Assembly: GCA_913030785.1 (NCBI GenBank)
Contig: CAJWER010000004.1
Coordinates: forward strand, 1 to 31,321
DNA from: an uncultured Chloroflexota bacterium
Lineage (GTDB): Bacteria > Chloroflexota > Dehalococcoidia > Lucifugimonadales > CAJWER01
DNA: 31,321 nucleotides
Reading direction: 5' to 3'
A model generated the notes under the pieces. The model was given only the letters and a program-made list of their open reading frames with translations, was not told where the DNA came from and made no database searches. Shown here piece by piece: positions 14,962-23,121 of this stretch (positions are counted from its first letter, which is position 1; every line of letters starts with the position of its first letter). Both the position numbers and the translations under genes were made by a program.

Positions 14962-15884
14962 GGCACACTACGGTGATCGAGAAAATACTGGTCCCTTTGG
15001 ATGGGTCCGATCAGTCCGAGGCGATTCTTCCCTATGTGTCAAAAGTGTCCACTGGACTTGGCGCGACGGTAGTCCTCGTGTCGGTGTTGGATCAGGGCTC
15101 GCTGGGTGTACGGCGGTCGTACTTTTCCCGTTTGTATCAGCGTGTTGAGAGCGGCGCAAGAAAGGGCCTGGAGGCCGCCGCAAGGTCTCTTGCAGACGTC
15201 GGCGTTACCGTCGAGGAGGTTGTGGTGTCGGGCAGGTCTGCTGAGGAGATCGTTCGCGCCGCCGATGCCCACGAATGCAGTATGATTATGATGTCGACCC
15301 ATGGCCGAAACGCCCTTGCCAGGGGTATTCTGGGCTCTGTCACCGACGCGGTGATACATTCCGCCAATGTGCCTGTTCTGGCGATGACGCCCGAGCGAGC
15401 CACTACCTACCGGGGTGAGGATAGTACGCTGACCAGTGTCCTGGTCGCGTTGGACGGTTCGGAGCTAGCCGAGACGGTACTTCCTTATGTCACAGACATT
15501 GCTTCGAGACTTTCGCTTGAGATCCTCCTGGTTCGAGTCGTACCTCCTATCCATGCGTTCTGGATGGACCATCTTCCAGAGGAGCTGTCGGAGGAGCAGG
15601 AGCAGGCGGAAACCGATGCCAGGGATTATCTGGAGAAAACAGCTGCCAGGCTTTCAGGGAGTGGGTTGAATGTCCAGTGGCGGTTGCTAGCCGGCCACCC
15701 AGCTACGGCGATCGTGGAACTTGCGCGAGAGATGCCGCATGACATCGTGGCACTCGCGACTCACGGGCGTTCCGGCATTGCTCGACTGGCCATGGGTAGC
15801 GTCTCCGAAGCCGTTATACGCGGCACTGGGGATCCGGTCCTGGTTGTGAGGCCGCTGGAAGTCCAAACGCCGAATCAAGCTTAG
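14958..15884 (+). CDS. Universal stress protein, tandem UspA domains
   Basis: Two UspA domains lie in tandem: residues 6-145 (KILVPLDGSDQSEAILPYV ... MMSTHGRNALARGILGSVTD) and about 160-300 (SVLVALDGSELAETVLPYV ... ALATHGRSGIARLAMGSVSE then PVLVVRP). The second has the complete ATP-type loop G-x2-G-x9-G-S pattern; the first has Ala in place of the second Gly and may not bind nucleotide well. The start GTG 14958 overlaps the GNAT stop by four bases (GTGA); GTG 14973 is an alternative. USPs of this type sense ATP or cAMP and often partner with transporters and channels, so the K+ channel three genes upstream may be relevant. Confidence 0.93.
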   Translation: MRHTTVIEKILVPLDGSDQSEAILPYVSKVSTGLGATVVLVSVLDQGSLGVRRSYFSRLYQRVESGARKGLEAAARSLADVGVTVEEVVVSGRSAEEIVRAADAHECSMIMMSTHGRNALARGILGSVTDAVIHSANVPVLAMTPERATTYRGEDSTLTSVLVALDGSELAETVLPYVTDIASRLSLEILLVRVVPPIHAFWMDHLPEELSEEQEQAETDARDYLEKTAARLSGSGLNVQWRLLAGHPATAIVELAREMPHDIVALATHGRSGIARLAMGSVSEAVIRGTGDPVLVVRPLEVQTPNQA

Positions 15885-15913
15885 TCCACGCTCTGGACCT
15901 GGCCCGCACAGGA

Positions 15914-18900
15914 GTGTTTGGCTTGGAGAGAGTCGTACCATTCCCAGATTCCGAACCCGGTGGCTGGCCAGGCAGGCTAGCTTCCAGGATTGCGAGCCTC
16001 GCAGATCTGCGACCCTCCGAAGACGCCTCCCAACTTCCTGCCGAGGCGCGTAGTCTCGGGTTTTCACGATACTCCGACACAGAGTTGAAGGACGCCCTCT
16101 CCGACATCCAGGGCGATGCGCTGTCCTGGGTATTCGGTATCGTAGACGAGACAGTCTCGCGTCGCCTTGGGGCTTGGCGCGTCTTCGCTCAGGACCCGCT
16201 ACATCCACTCCACGACATCTCGAAATCAATCTTCATTCGCGGCACCTACCGATCAGATCCCGACTTCCAGTCGGATGATTCTCTCATCGATTCACTGGTA
16301 TTCAGACGTCATATCGAGGACGTCGCTACGGAGATGAAGCTAAGCGATGTGGAAGCCGAGATCGTGTGGGGCATGGTCTGTGTGGCTGAGCGAGGCTCTG
16401 CCGATTACGGCACGAACATCCATCTGCCCGCGCGGTTCTACGAGGCGCTGGCGACGCACGATACCGATGGGACTTGGCGGCTGAGGGCTACGAACGAGCA
16501 GCTCATAGCTGGCGAACTACTTTATCGCGGGCGCGTTGTCGAGATGGAAGCGGGCGAGGGAAAGACCATCGCCGCTGCCTTCCCTGCCATTCTTCACGCG
16601 GCGCGGGGCCGCCGCGTGCATATCATCACCGCCAACGATTACCTGGCCCTTAGAGACGCGGAGTGGCTTGCGCCGGTGTATGAATCTCTGGGGCTCACCG
16701 TACGGGCCATACTTGGCTCCATGGAAGACGCCGAGAGGAGAGACGCTTACAGGGCGGACGTGGTCTACTCCACCGTTCGGGAGCTTGGTTTTGATTACCT
16801 GAGGGACAATCTCAGGTACCTGGAAACGGATATGGTTCAGGGCACTTTGGACGTGGCCATCGTCGATGAGGCGGACCAGGCCCTCGTTGACGAATCCCAG
16901 ACTCCACTTATTATTTCCGGCGGCGCCACACCTGGTACCAGGTCGGTCCACAAGGCAAACAAAGTCATTGTGGATATGACGGACGCGCAACAAGTGGTCG
17001 TGCGAAGCATTGAGGAGGATTTGCGAGCAGCCGAGCAATCGCCGAAACAACGCAAAGCTCTCTTGGTGCGGCTGGCTCTGGCCGACCCGCGTTCTGAGAC
17101 ATTTGCGAGCCACCTGGAAGGCAACGGCAAATTACGGGCAAGGGTGCGCTCAGCGGCCCTGATGGCAGCATCGTCCAAGAATGCGCACGAGTCCCCGCCC
17201 CTCGAAGGGCTCTACTACCACGTGGACCTCGAGCATGGACTGGCGACCCTGACAGACCTGGGCCACCAGTTCGTGGAAGGTCGGTTGGGTTCTGTGTTCG
17301 ACACTAGCACGCTTGAGGCGGCAATTTCCGGAGTCCAGTCCGATCATGACACTGCTTTGGAGGACAGACGCGCGTCTGTAACACCCCTGGTACGCCGTCT
17401 CTCTCAAAGACAGGGCCAGATGAATCAGGTGCACCAGGCATTGACAGCGCACTTGTTGTTGCGTCGGGACGACGACTACGTGATAACCGAGGACACGGTG
17501 GTATTGGTAGACGGGCCCACGGGACGCGCCCGACCTGACAGTCGATACCAACACGGACTGCAATCGGCCATCGAAGCCAAAGAAGGCGTCCGCGTCCACC
17601 AAGATTCCGCAGTCCTTGCACAGATATCGATTCAGGGATTCATCAGGCAGTATGAGAGTGTGGCAGGGATGACCGGGACGGCTTTGGACGCTCAAGACGA
17701 GCTGCGCCGCGAGTACGGACTGTCTGTCGCCGCTGTTTCCCCGAGCCGCCCATCCAGGCGCGTCGATTGGCCTGCCAGGGTATATCAAACGCGGCGGGAC
17801 AAGCTGAGCGCCCTTTCCGACGATGTGAGTCACTGGAAGCGGGTGGGCAGGCCGGTGCTGATTGGCACGACGACTGTCGAGCAGTCGGAAGAGGTCAGTG
17901 AACAGCTAAGGCGATCAGGAATCGACCACCGTGTCCTCAACGCGGTCCGAAATGCCGAAGAGGCGGAAATAGTCAGGTCTGCTGGACGTGTTGGCGCGGT
18001 CACGGTGGCTACCAACATGGCCGGCAGGGGCACCGACATACTGCTCGACCCTGACCTGGACAAGGTGATCGCCGCAAGCTGCGCGGAGGTCGTGTCGCAT
18101 ATGCTGGACGATGGCGCAGGTAGCGTTTGGGTTAGTTGCGACACCATAGAAGACGCGAACACCATGGAGTCCGCTTTCGCGCATATGGCCGGTTTGCGGC
18201 TTGAGCGAAAGGCCTCGGATATCGTCGCCTCACCCAAGGTGGCCCCGTCCTCCCCTGCACCATATACCAGGATCGAGTTTGGCTGTGGGTTGCACGTCAT
18301 TGGAACAGAGTTGAACGACTCTGCTCGTGTGGACGCTCAGCTTCGCGGCAGGGCCGGCAGGCAAGGCTCCTCCGGTTCGTCCGGCTTTGTCCTATCTCTG
18401 GAGGACAGGACGCTGGCCGTCTTGGGCATTGGAGAGCTGCCAGACGCGGAAGCCGGCGTAGACGCAGCGGGCAGGCACTTCTTTGAGGGCGCGGCTACGA
18501 CCAAGGCCCTTAGCTCCGCGATGTCGTGGATGGAGCAGGATACCACCGCCGGGCGCACCATAATGTCGGACTACCAGAGGGTGCTCGAGGAGCAGACTCT
18601 GGCATACTATCGGGCCCGTCGCGACATAGTTACCGACGATCATTTTCACGCCACGTACGTCGAGCTGACCCGAGAGGCAGCGGCGCGTTTCGTCGAGCGT
18701 CACTTCCCTCCCACACGACCGGGCGACTACGCCGACCGGTTCGACGAGCTGGCTGAAGAGGCGTCGCTGGACTATGGCCTGGACTGTAGCCCTATGTGGG
18801 GTTTGGGTGTCGACGCATTGTCAGAAAAGATCGTCGAAGCAGTTGAGGATCGGCTGGCGCAGGCAAGGGGTGAGGTGGGAGCGACCGTGTTCGACGCCCT

Positions 18901-19180
18901 CGAGAAGGTCACCTTTGTGCAGACGGCGGATGAGGCCTGGCATTCGCACCTTGGAGTGCTGGACGGCATGACTGCGGCGATGCTATTGAGCCCATGGGGC
19001 CACCGAACCGCTGTTGCCGACTATTCAGCGAGATGCCGGGAGGCCTATGCCGAGTTCAGGCTTGGCATTGTCGATGAGTTTGTACCGCGGCTTCTCGAAG
19101 CGTCAAAAGACAACGACGGCGAGACAGAGTCTGCCCCTGAGGCTAGTCTGCTGTCGGAGTTGCAGACTATCCTAGGATAG
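15914..19180 (+). CDS. Divergent SecA-like translocase ATPase
   Basis: This 1088-residue protein contains the complete SecA motor in order: Walker A EMEAGEGKT (about 210-218) with VHIITANDYLALRDAEW, the YSTVRELGFDYLRDN segment (about 285-299), Walker B IVDEADQALVDESQTPLIIS, motif MTGTAL in VAGMTGTALDAQDEL, TTTVEQSEEVSE, ATNMAGRGTDILL, and GLHVIGTE...DAQLRGRAGRQG. It is about 190 residues longer than typical SecA. The extra sequence is an N-terminal extension of about 100-120 residues and an insertion before GCGLHVIG. Walker B is DEAD rather than the usual DEVD, QGDPGSS is changed to QGSSGSS, and the C-terminal zinc-binding SecB-interaction tail is absent. These traits fit a specialised SecA2-like paralogue rather than the housekeeping SecA. 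The start is GTG 15914; TTG 15923 has the better-spaced AGGAG. It follows the USP gene by 29 nt and precedes a lipoprotein gene with its own promoter. Confidence 0.9.
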   Translation: MFGLERVVPFPDSEPGGWPGRLASRIASLADLRPSEDASQLPAEARSLGFSRYSDTELKDALSDIQGDALSWVFGIVDETVSRRLGAWRVFAQDPLHPLHDISKSIFIRGTYRSDPDFQSDDSLIDSLVFRRHIEDVATEMKLSDVEAEIVWGMVCVAERGSADYGTNIHLPARFYEALATHDTDGTWRLRATNEQLIAGELLYRGRVVEMEAGEGKTIAAAFPAILHAARGRRVHIITANDYLALRDAEWLAPVYESLGLTVRAILGSMEDAERRDAYRADVVYSTVRELGFDYLRDNLRYLETDMVQGTLDVAIVDEADQALVDESQTPLIISGGATPGTRSVHKANKVIVDMTDAQQVVVRSIEEDLRAAEQSPKQRKALLVRLALADPRSETFASHLEGNGKLRARVRSAALMAASSKNAHESPPLEGLYYHVDLEHGLATLTDLGHQFVEGRLGSVFDTSTLEAAISGVQSDHDTALEDRRASVTPLVRRLSQRQGQMNQVHQALTAHLLLRRDDDYVITEDTVVLVDGPTGRARPDSRYQHGLQSAIEAKEGVRVHQDSAVLAQISIQGFIRQYESVAGMTGTALDAQDELRREYGLSVAAVSPSRPSRRVDWPARVYQTRRDKLSALSDDVSHWKRVGRPVLIGTTTVEQSEEVSEQLRRSGIDHRVLNAVRNAEEAEIVRSAGRVGAVTVATNMAGRGTDILLDPDLDKVIAASCAEVVSHMLDDGAGSVWVSCDTIEDANTMESAFAHMAGLRLERKASDIVASPKVAPSSPAPYTRIEFGCGLHVIGTELNDSARVDAQLRGRAGRQGSSGSSGFVLSLEDRTLAVLGIGELPDAEAGVDAAGRHFFEGAATTKALSSAMSWMEQDTTAGRTIMSDYQRVLEEQTLAYYRARRDIVTDDHFHATYVELTREAAARFVERHFPPTRPGDYADRFDELAEEASLDYGLDCSPMWGLGVDALSEKIVEAVEDRLAQARGEVGATVFDALEKVTFVQTADEAWHSHLGVLDGMTAAMLLSPWGHRTAVADYSARCREAYAEFRLGIVDEFVPRLLEASKDNDGETESAPEASLLSELQTILG

Positions 19181-19220
19181 AGTTTGCGAGGATGGCGAAG
19201 AACAAGGCCACGAAGTCAGT

Positions 19221-19249
19221 TGGCCAATGCCCCGGTGAGTCTCTATACT
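19221..19249 (+). promoter_or_regulatory. Promoter for the lipoprotein gene
   Basis: TATACT (19244-19249) is preceded at 17 bp by TGGCCA (19221-19226), a partial -35 match. It is followed by an excellent ribosome site (GGAGG, 19261-19265). A minimal 19-codon frame (ATG 19193 to TAG) overlaps this region, but its ribosome site abuts the ATG, so I do not call it a gene. Confidence 0.45.
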
Positions 19250-19271
19250 AGGGACCGCGAGGAGGATTGCA

Positions 19272-20102
19272 ATGACCACAAAAATGCGTAGGGCTGGCAA
19301 GAGGACCGTTGCGGGGGCACTGATCGCGGCCGGGCCGGTGATCGCCGCCTGCAGCTTGGGACCTAGCTACGACGAGTGGGCCGCGACCGACGGCGCGGCG
19401 GGTCGCATCAACCTTGAAGAGGTACAGAAAGCATTCAAAGATGCAAACAGCGTCACCGAATTCGAGCGGCGCGTAAACGAAATCTACGAGGGGGATGGCC
19501 TGATACTCGTTAGAGCTAGGCAGGATCCCGACGCTTTGGTCATTGAGGGGTGGGAGGATCTGAGCGGCAATTTCGAGATCGATGAGACGACCGACGACAA
19601 GCTCTTCGATATCGTGGAGCGCGACAAGCAGCACGAGATGAGAGGCTACGGGTCGAACTCGTATTACAATCGCGGCTTTGGTGGTGGGAATTTCCTCTTC
19701 ACTTACATGGTCATCTCGTCCCTGAGCCCTCGCGGCTACTACTATTCCACATCACCAACGTATGCCCGGGGCGGCCTGCGAAGTTCCCGCACCAGCTATC
19801 GCAGTTCAAATGGATACAAGTCCCAGGTGTCCAAGAACAGCAAGTATTTCAGCAGCAAAGGTGGGTATGCAGCGTCCACCTATAAATCTGCCGGGAGCAG
19901 GCAGTCCACCGCGCGCCAGTCTTATAAATCGAAGCAACAGACCAGCGGCGCGTTCAAGAGCAGCAGCACCGGGGTACGAAGCAGATGGGGATCGTCATCG
20001 GCGCGGTCCACTCGCTCAAGGGGTGGTCGTGGCGGCGGGTTCCGTGGCTTCGGAGGCGCCCAGACTATAGTCGGGCCTACGCGACCAGAATACAGGTCGT
20101 AG
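19272..20102 (+). CDS. Lipoprotein with long acid-free Ser/Gly/Tyr/Arg-rich tail
   Basis: The N-terminus is a lipoprotein signal peptide: basic KMRRAGKR, hydrophobic TVAGALIAAGPVIA, and lipobox IAAC with C27 as the lipidation site. Residues 28-121 form a small acidic domain that I do not recognise. Residues 123-272 contain no Asp or Glu and are rich in Ser, Gly, Tyr, Arg and Lys, with a short hydrophobic segment (NFLFTYMVISSL, about 140-151) near its start and RGGRGGGFRGFGG at the end. The tail would be disordered and strongly positive. It sits 91 bp after the SecA-like gene and 19 nt before the next gene. The S/G-rich lipoprotein tail recalls the YgiB/YjfM-type (DUF1190) lipoproteins found near DUF350 genes, but I cannot show homology. 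It is a possible cargo of the neighbouring SecA-like motor. Confidence 0.75.
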   Translation: MTTKMRRAGKRTVAGALIAAGPVIAACSLGPSYDEWAATDGAAGRINLEEVQKAFKDANSVTEFERRVNEIYEGDGLILVRARQDPDALVIEGWEDLSGNFEIDETTDDKLFDIVERDKQHEMRGYGSNSYYNRGFGGGNFLFTYMVISSLSPRGYYYSTSPTYARGGLRSSRTSYRSSNGYKSQVSKNSKYFSSKGGYAASTYKSAGSRQSTARQSYKSKQQTSGAFKSSSTGVRSRWGSSSARSTRSRGGRGGGFRGFGGAQTIVGPTRPEYRS

Positions 20103-20121
20103 CCCATCTTTGGTGGCGTCC

Positions 20122-21177
20122 ATGCCAAGATACACTAAGGGCCCGCCACCCTCTCAGCAGCAGTCGCCGACGGCACCCTATGCGGTGCAGTTTCGTGTGA
20201 CGCTGGGTGACATGCCTCTGCAAGACGCCTACGTGGCGAGCGCGCAGGCTATATCCTGCGACGAGACTCTGGGTACTCTGCTCGGCCGGGTTTTCACCCT
20301 CCACTTGTCGACCCGCATGGACGAAGAAATCATGTCTGGTTCGACGATCGACCCCGATTCCCTGGCAATGCACGCCGAGCTTTCGAAGATGATTTACGAT
20401 GCCCAGGCCGCACGTTGCTCCCTGAGGTTTTTCGTTAACCACGGCCCTGAAATTGACGCAACCGACCCGGTTGCTCCTCATTTTCGTCAGGTCGGAGCAG
20501 ACGCAAATTTGTGGCAATTTGACCTAGTGGTCGAGCAGCGTTTTACGCCCCTTGATTACGCGATATCCCGTGGGGACTGGTCGAGCGAGCCAGATCTGGT
20601 CCATTGGCTGGAAGACTCCACTGCCCTACTTTTGGCGGATGCAGAAAGCCCCAATATTTCCGAGGCCACCGCTCGGCGGCTTGTTGATCAGGGGCTGTTC
20701 GAACCTCAACTGCCAAACGGCCCGTTGGTCGTCACGGACGCAGGTCGTACCAGGCGCTACGAGCTTGAGTCGGAGGCCGAATCATACGACGAGCAGTACG
20801 GAATCTTCGAGGAAGTGCTCTACGACGATGAGTCACAGGTGGCCGATTTCGGCTCCGGGTCGGGCCAGGATTTGAGATCGCTGGTCTATGAGGCGGAGAG
20901 TCTCGACCCCGTACGCACCACTTTCCTTGTGGGCATGTTGGGCTCAGCGGACGATGCGCTGGCAATGCAAGACCATCAGCGCTTCTTTACAGCGTTGTTG
21001 ATCCCGGCGGTTGACCGTCCATATCTGGACAACGCGGACGTTGAGCAGATAATAGAGACGGGACTAGCCCTGGTAGAGCTAGATGCCGAAGCCAGGCAAC
21101 GCGATATCGCGCGCAGGCAGGCTGTCAGTCACGCCAGGCGGCAAACTCGCCCTAAAGGCGGCCAGGCGCGTACCTAG
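20122..21177 (+). CDS. Conserved-looking protein of unknown function
   Basis: I do not recognise this family. The frame is open from TTG 20110, but ATG 20122 (MPRYTKGPPPSQQQ) has a GGTGG 5 nt upstream and is preferred, giving 351 residues. The first 20 residues are Pro/Gln-rich and the rest is soluble and acidic, without a signal peptide or membrane helix. Residues about 20-150 have a beta-rich pattern. A segment near 185-225 (ATARRLVDQGLFEPQLPNG then VVTDAGRTRRYELES) resembles a winged-helix wing and could bind nucleic acid or protein; this is only a pattern. The C-terminus is basic and Arg/Gln-rich (ARRQAVSHARRQTRPKGGQ). It follows the lipoprotein gene by 19 nt and is very likely in the same transcript. 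Confidence 0.7.
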   Translation: MPRYTKGPPPSQQQSPTAPYAVQFRVTLGDMPLQDAYVASAQAISCDETLGTLLGRVFTLHLSTRMDEEIMSGSTIDPDSLAMHAELSKMIYDAQAARCSLRFFVNHGPEIDATDPVAPHFRQVGADANLWQFDLVVEQRFTPLDYAISRGDWSSEPDLVHWLEDSTALLLADAESPNISEATARRLVDQGLFEPQLPNGPLVVTDAGRTRRYELESEAESYDEQYGIFEEVLYDDESQVADFGSGSGQDLRSLVYEAESLDPVRTTFLVGMLGSADDALAMQDHQRFFTALLIPAVDRPYLDNADVEQIIETGLALVELDAEARQRDIARRQAVSHARRQTRPKGGQART

Positions 21178-21470
21178 TCGTCGCCTTTACTCATGTGATT
21201 GTTGTCTGCTGCGGCTTGATAGCCGCAGCTTCGCTAACCACCGAACGTCCTGATCGATTTAGTTGTTGTTGTGGCAAGCTGCCCACCACGTACATCCGAA
21301 ACTTGACCGCGGGGCTTGCGAAGCCGCCCCGGATGTACATCTAGATCGTAGGTCATGCTATGACGTGCGTCATCAAAGCAATCCCCCCATTTGTCTGGTG
21401 TCCACACCTGAGGCAGCGGAGATACGAGAGAGCATGGGCGGATTTCACGCCGCGACCCTTGTTCAAATGA
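21178..21470. other. Hairpin-rich spacer between convergent genes
   Basis: No gene is visible here. Three structured elements are present. A 9-bp perfect hairpin GCTGCGGCT-TGAT-AGCCGCAGC lies at 21208-21229. A 9-bp inverted repeat GTACATCCG/CGGATGTAC (21290-21298 and 21330-21338) encloses a smaller GGCTT-GCG-AAGCC hairpin. A further palindrome ATGACG-TG-CGTCAT lies at 21360-21373. None has a T-tract. The first could serve as a weak terminator for the upstream gene. The others could be protein-binding sites or part of a structured RNA. Confidence 0.5.
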
Positions 21471-21504
21471 AAAGGCCCCTACCCTGATCAGGATAGGGGC
21501 CTTT
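21471..21504. terminator. Strong bidirectional intrinsic terminator
   Basis: AAAGGCCCCTA (21471-21481) and TAGGGGCCTTT (21494-21504) form a perfect 11-bp stem around a 12-nt loop that itself contains CCTGATCAGG. A-rich sequence on the left and T on the right let it work for both strands. It lies between the convergent end of the plus-strand cluster and the DUF350 gene, 24 bp from the DUF350 stop. Confidence 0.9.
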
Positions 21505-21527
21505 GAACGTACTGTCCGGGAACTTGG

Positions 21528-22451
21528 CTAGATCGCGAAGTAGAGAATAATCGAAGCTCCGATCACGACACCGCTCTCGATGAATGCCACGCCGACGTTG
21601 CGGTCGACCGCCAGTTCATGGGAGATTCTGGTGCCTGGGAGCAGTGCGAAGTCGACGGCTATCCGAACGACGTACAGTAGCGCGAAGCCGATCACCGCGA
21701 AGGTCAGGAAAGATGCGATGCTCTCGCCCCAGCCAATGAATTCGCCGAATACAGCCTTGAATGTTACGAGCCCGATGGCCACCAGGTTGCCACCCAGAGC
21801 AACGCCGACGGCGACGTTATTCTTCTCGATCTCATCGTGGATGTTGAAGGACGTAGTCAGCTCGTAGAAGAAGCTAAAGAGCACGAGGACCGCCATGCCC
21901 ATGCCGAAGAATGCCAGCGACCTGAGTGCACTCTCGGCAATGGAGACTTCGGAAACGCCCTCAATCCCCCCTGTTGAGCCGGCGATAGACGCCGCTATGA
22001 CAAGCCCAGCCGCCACATAGACACCTGCCTCCACCGCAGCGGAGCCCGAGTTCTGATCTTCGATGATCTCTTTCTCGGTATTGAACTTGTAGAGTACCAG
22101 GCGGTCAACCAGCAGTCGAGACGCGTTGAGCAGGACTATGCCCACGAGTGAGTAGATAGCCACCTCAAGGACGTCGAGCCAGAAGTCGCCGGTCCACTGC
22201 CACTGGTCGTCACGGACGATATTCAACGGCTGATACAAGACCCCGGCGAAGACGATGATCACGCCCATGAAGTAGCCCGTGATGCTCAGCCCCAGGGCAC
22301 TGTTGTTCTTCTCGGCAAGCTGCCGATTGATTTTGTAGGGCGTTACAAGGTCGAGTACCAGCTTTGCCACTACGAGCACCACTATTCCGAGTGCGACGTA
22401 TACGAGGCCTCGGGGGAAGAACTCGAGAGTGTCGATGAATGAGTCGTACAT
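21528..22451 (-). CDS. DUF350-family membrane protein, duplicated
   Basis: This 307-residue integral membrane protein has about eight hydrophobic helices. It consists of two DUF350 units (residues about 15-160 and 180-307), each with two copies of an Asn-containing motif at the head of a helix: KNNSALGLSITGYFMGVIIV, DQNSGSAAVEAGVYVAAGLV, KNNVAVGVALGGNLVAIGLV and DRNVGVAFIESGVVIGASII. Function of DUF350 is not established; E. coli YjfL belongs to the family and its genes are often near PspA/Vipp1-type, DUF4178 and polyamine genes. The ATG has GGAG with 6-nt spacing. It is the last gene of a three-gene minus-strand operon ending at the terminator at 21471-21504. The four-fold motif suggests a pseudo-symmetric channel-like core, which is inference. 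Confidence 0.9.
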   Translation of the reverse strand: MYDSFIDTLEFFPRGLVYVALGIVVLVVAKLVLDLVTPYKINRQLAEKNNSALGLSITGYFMGVIIVFAGVLYQPLNIVRDDQWQWTGDFWLDVLEVAIYSLVGIVLLNASRLLVDRLVLYKFNTEKEIIEDQNSGSAAVEAGVYVAAGLVIAASIAGSTGGIEGVSEVSIAESALRSLAFFGMGMAVLVLFSFFYELTTSFNIHDEIEKNNVAVGVALGGNLVAIGLVTFKAVFGEFIGWGESIASFLTFAVIGFALLYVVRIAVDFALLPGTRISHELAVDRNVGVAFIESGVVIGASIILYFAI

Positions 22452-22478
22452 GGGTTTCTCCAGTCGCCTGTCGGGCGA

Positions 22479-23051
22479 TCAGCGCTTGTAGAGTGAGACG
22501 ATTTCGGGTGCGACCGATTCGACAAAGTGGCCCTGGAAGGGCATGCCCTCCCACTTGTCTATCGAGAGCAAATGATTACCGTCTTCAGAGGCGAAGTCCC
22601 ACACGTAGAATCCTTGGCCCTTGCCCTGGTTGTCCTCGTAAAGGAACGCCTCGGAACTGTTGCTGTAGTAGTAGGCCTCGCCGTCGATTTCGATGACGCT
22701 GTCGATTGACTGCGCCTCATCCATCTGCACAAGGGCTTCCTCGTCCAGTCCAAGGGTGGAGAGACCTACGGGGCGCTCGTCTACCATTATGGACACGTTG
22801 ACGCCTCGCGGACCTGACCAATACAGCCACAGTCTCTTGTCTCCGTCAACCCCGAGTATCTCGTACCACTCGCCCCCGTCGCTCTTGTAGCGATTGAGTT
22901 TTTCGATGATGAAGTACGATTCCTCGTACTCGATGGACCAATCGGTAACGGTGAACACATCGCCCACGGCCGCACCGGCGATGCTATCGTTGTCAGATTC
23001 GGATTTGGACGACTTCCGCTTCTTGCCGAAGAAGGACTTCAACTCCAACAC
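22479..23051 (-). CDS. DUF4178-domain protein
   Basis: This is a 190-residue soluble protein with a basic N-terminus (FFGKKRKSSK) followed by a beta-rich domain. AVGDVFTVTDWSIEYEESYFI and GGEWYEILGVDGDKRLWLYW match the DUF4178 pattern, with the later YYYSNSSEAFLYEDNQGKGQ and LLSIDKWEGMPFQGHFVESV completing it. The function of the domain is unknown; DUF4178 genes recur beside DUF350 genes, as here (27 nt spacing). The start is a GTG at 23051, with alternatives within six codons (TTG). There is no signal peptide, so it is likely to act at the inner face of the membrane next to the DUF350 protein. Confidence 0.75.
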   Translation of the reverse strand: MLELKSFFGKKRKSSKSESDNDSIAGAAVGDVFTVTDWSIEYEESYFIIEKLNRYKSDGGEWYEILGVDGDKRLWLYWSGPRGVNVSIMVDERPVGLSTLGLDEEALVQMDEAQSIDSVIEIDGEAYYYSNSSEAFLYEDNQGKGQGFYVWDFASEDGNHLLSIDKWEGMPFQGHFVESVAPEIVSLYKR

Positions 23052-23121
23052 CTCTCAAACACCCTCTCGCGCCACCGCATTGTAGCTAGCGGCCCTGACA
23101 GGGTCAACCTTGGCAGTGACG

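Noticed and set aside
19193..19252. 19-codon frame before the lipoprotein gene
   Set aside because: The ribosome site abuts the ATG and the frame overlaps the likely promoter.
19762..20070. Out-of-frame 102-codon ORF inside the lipoprotein gene
   Set aside because: Shadow frame caused by the Ser/Gly/Arg-rich composition of the real gene.
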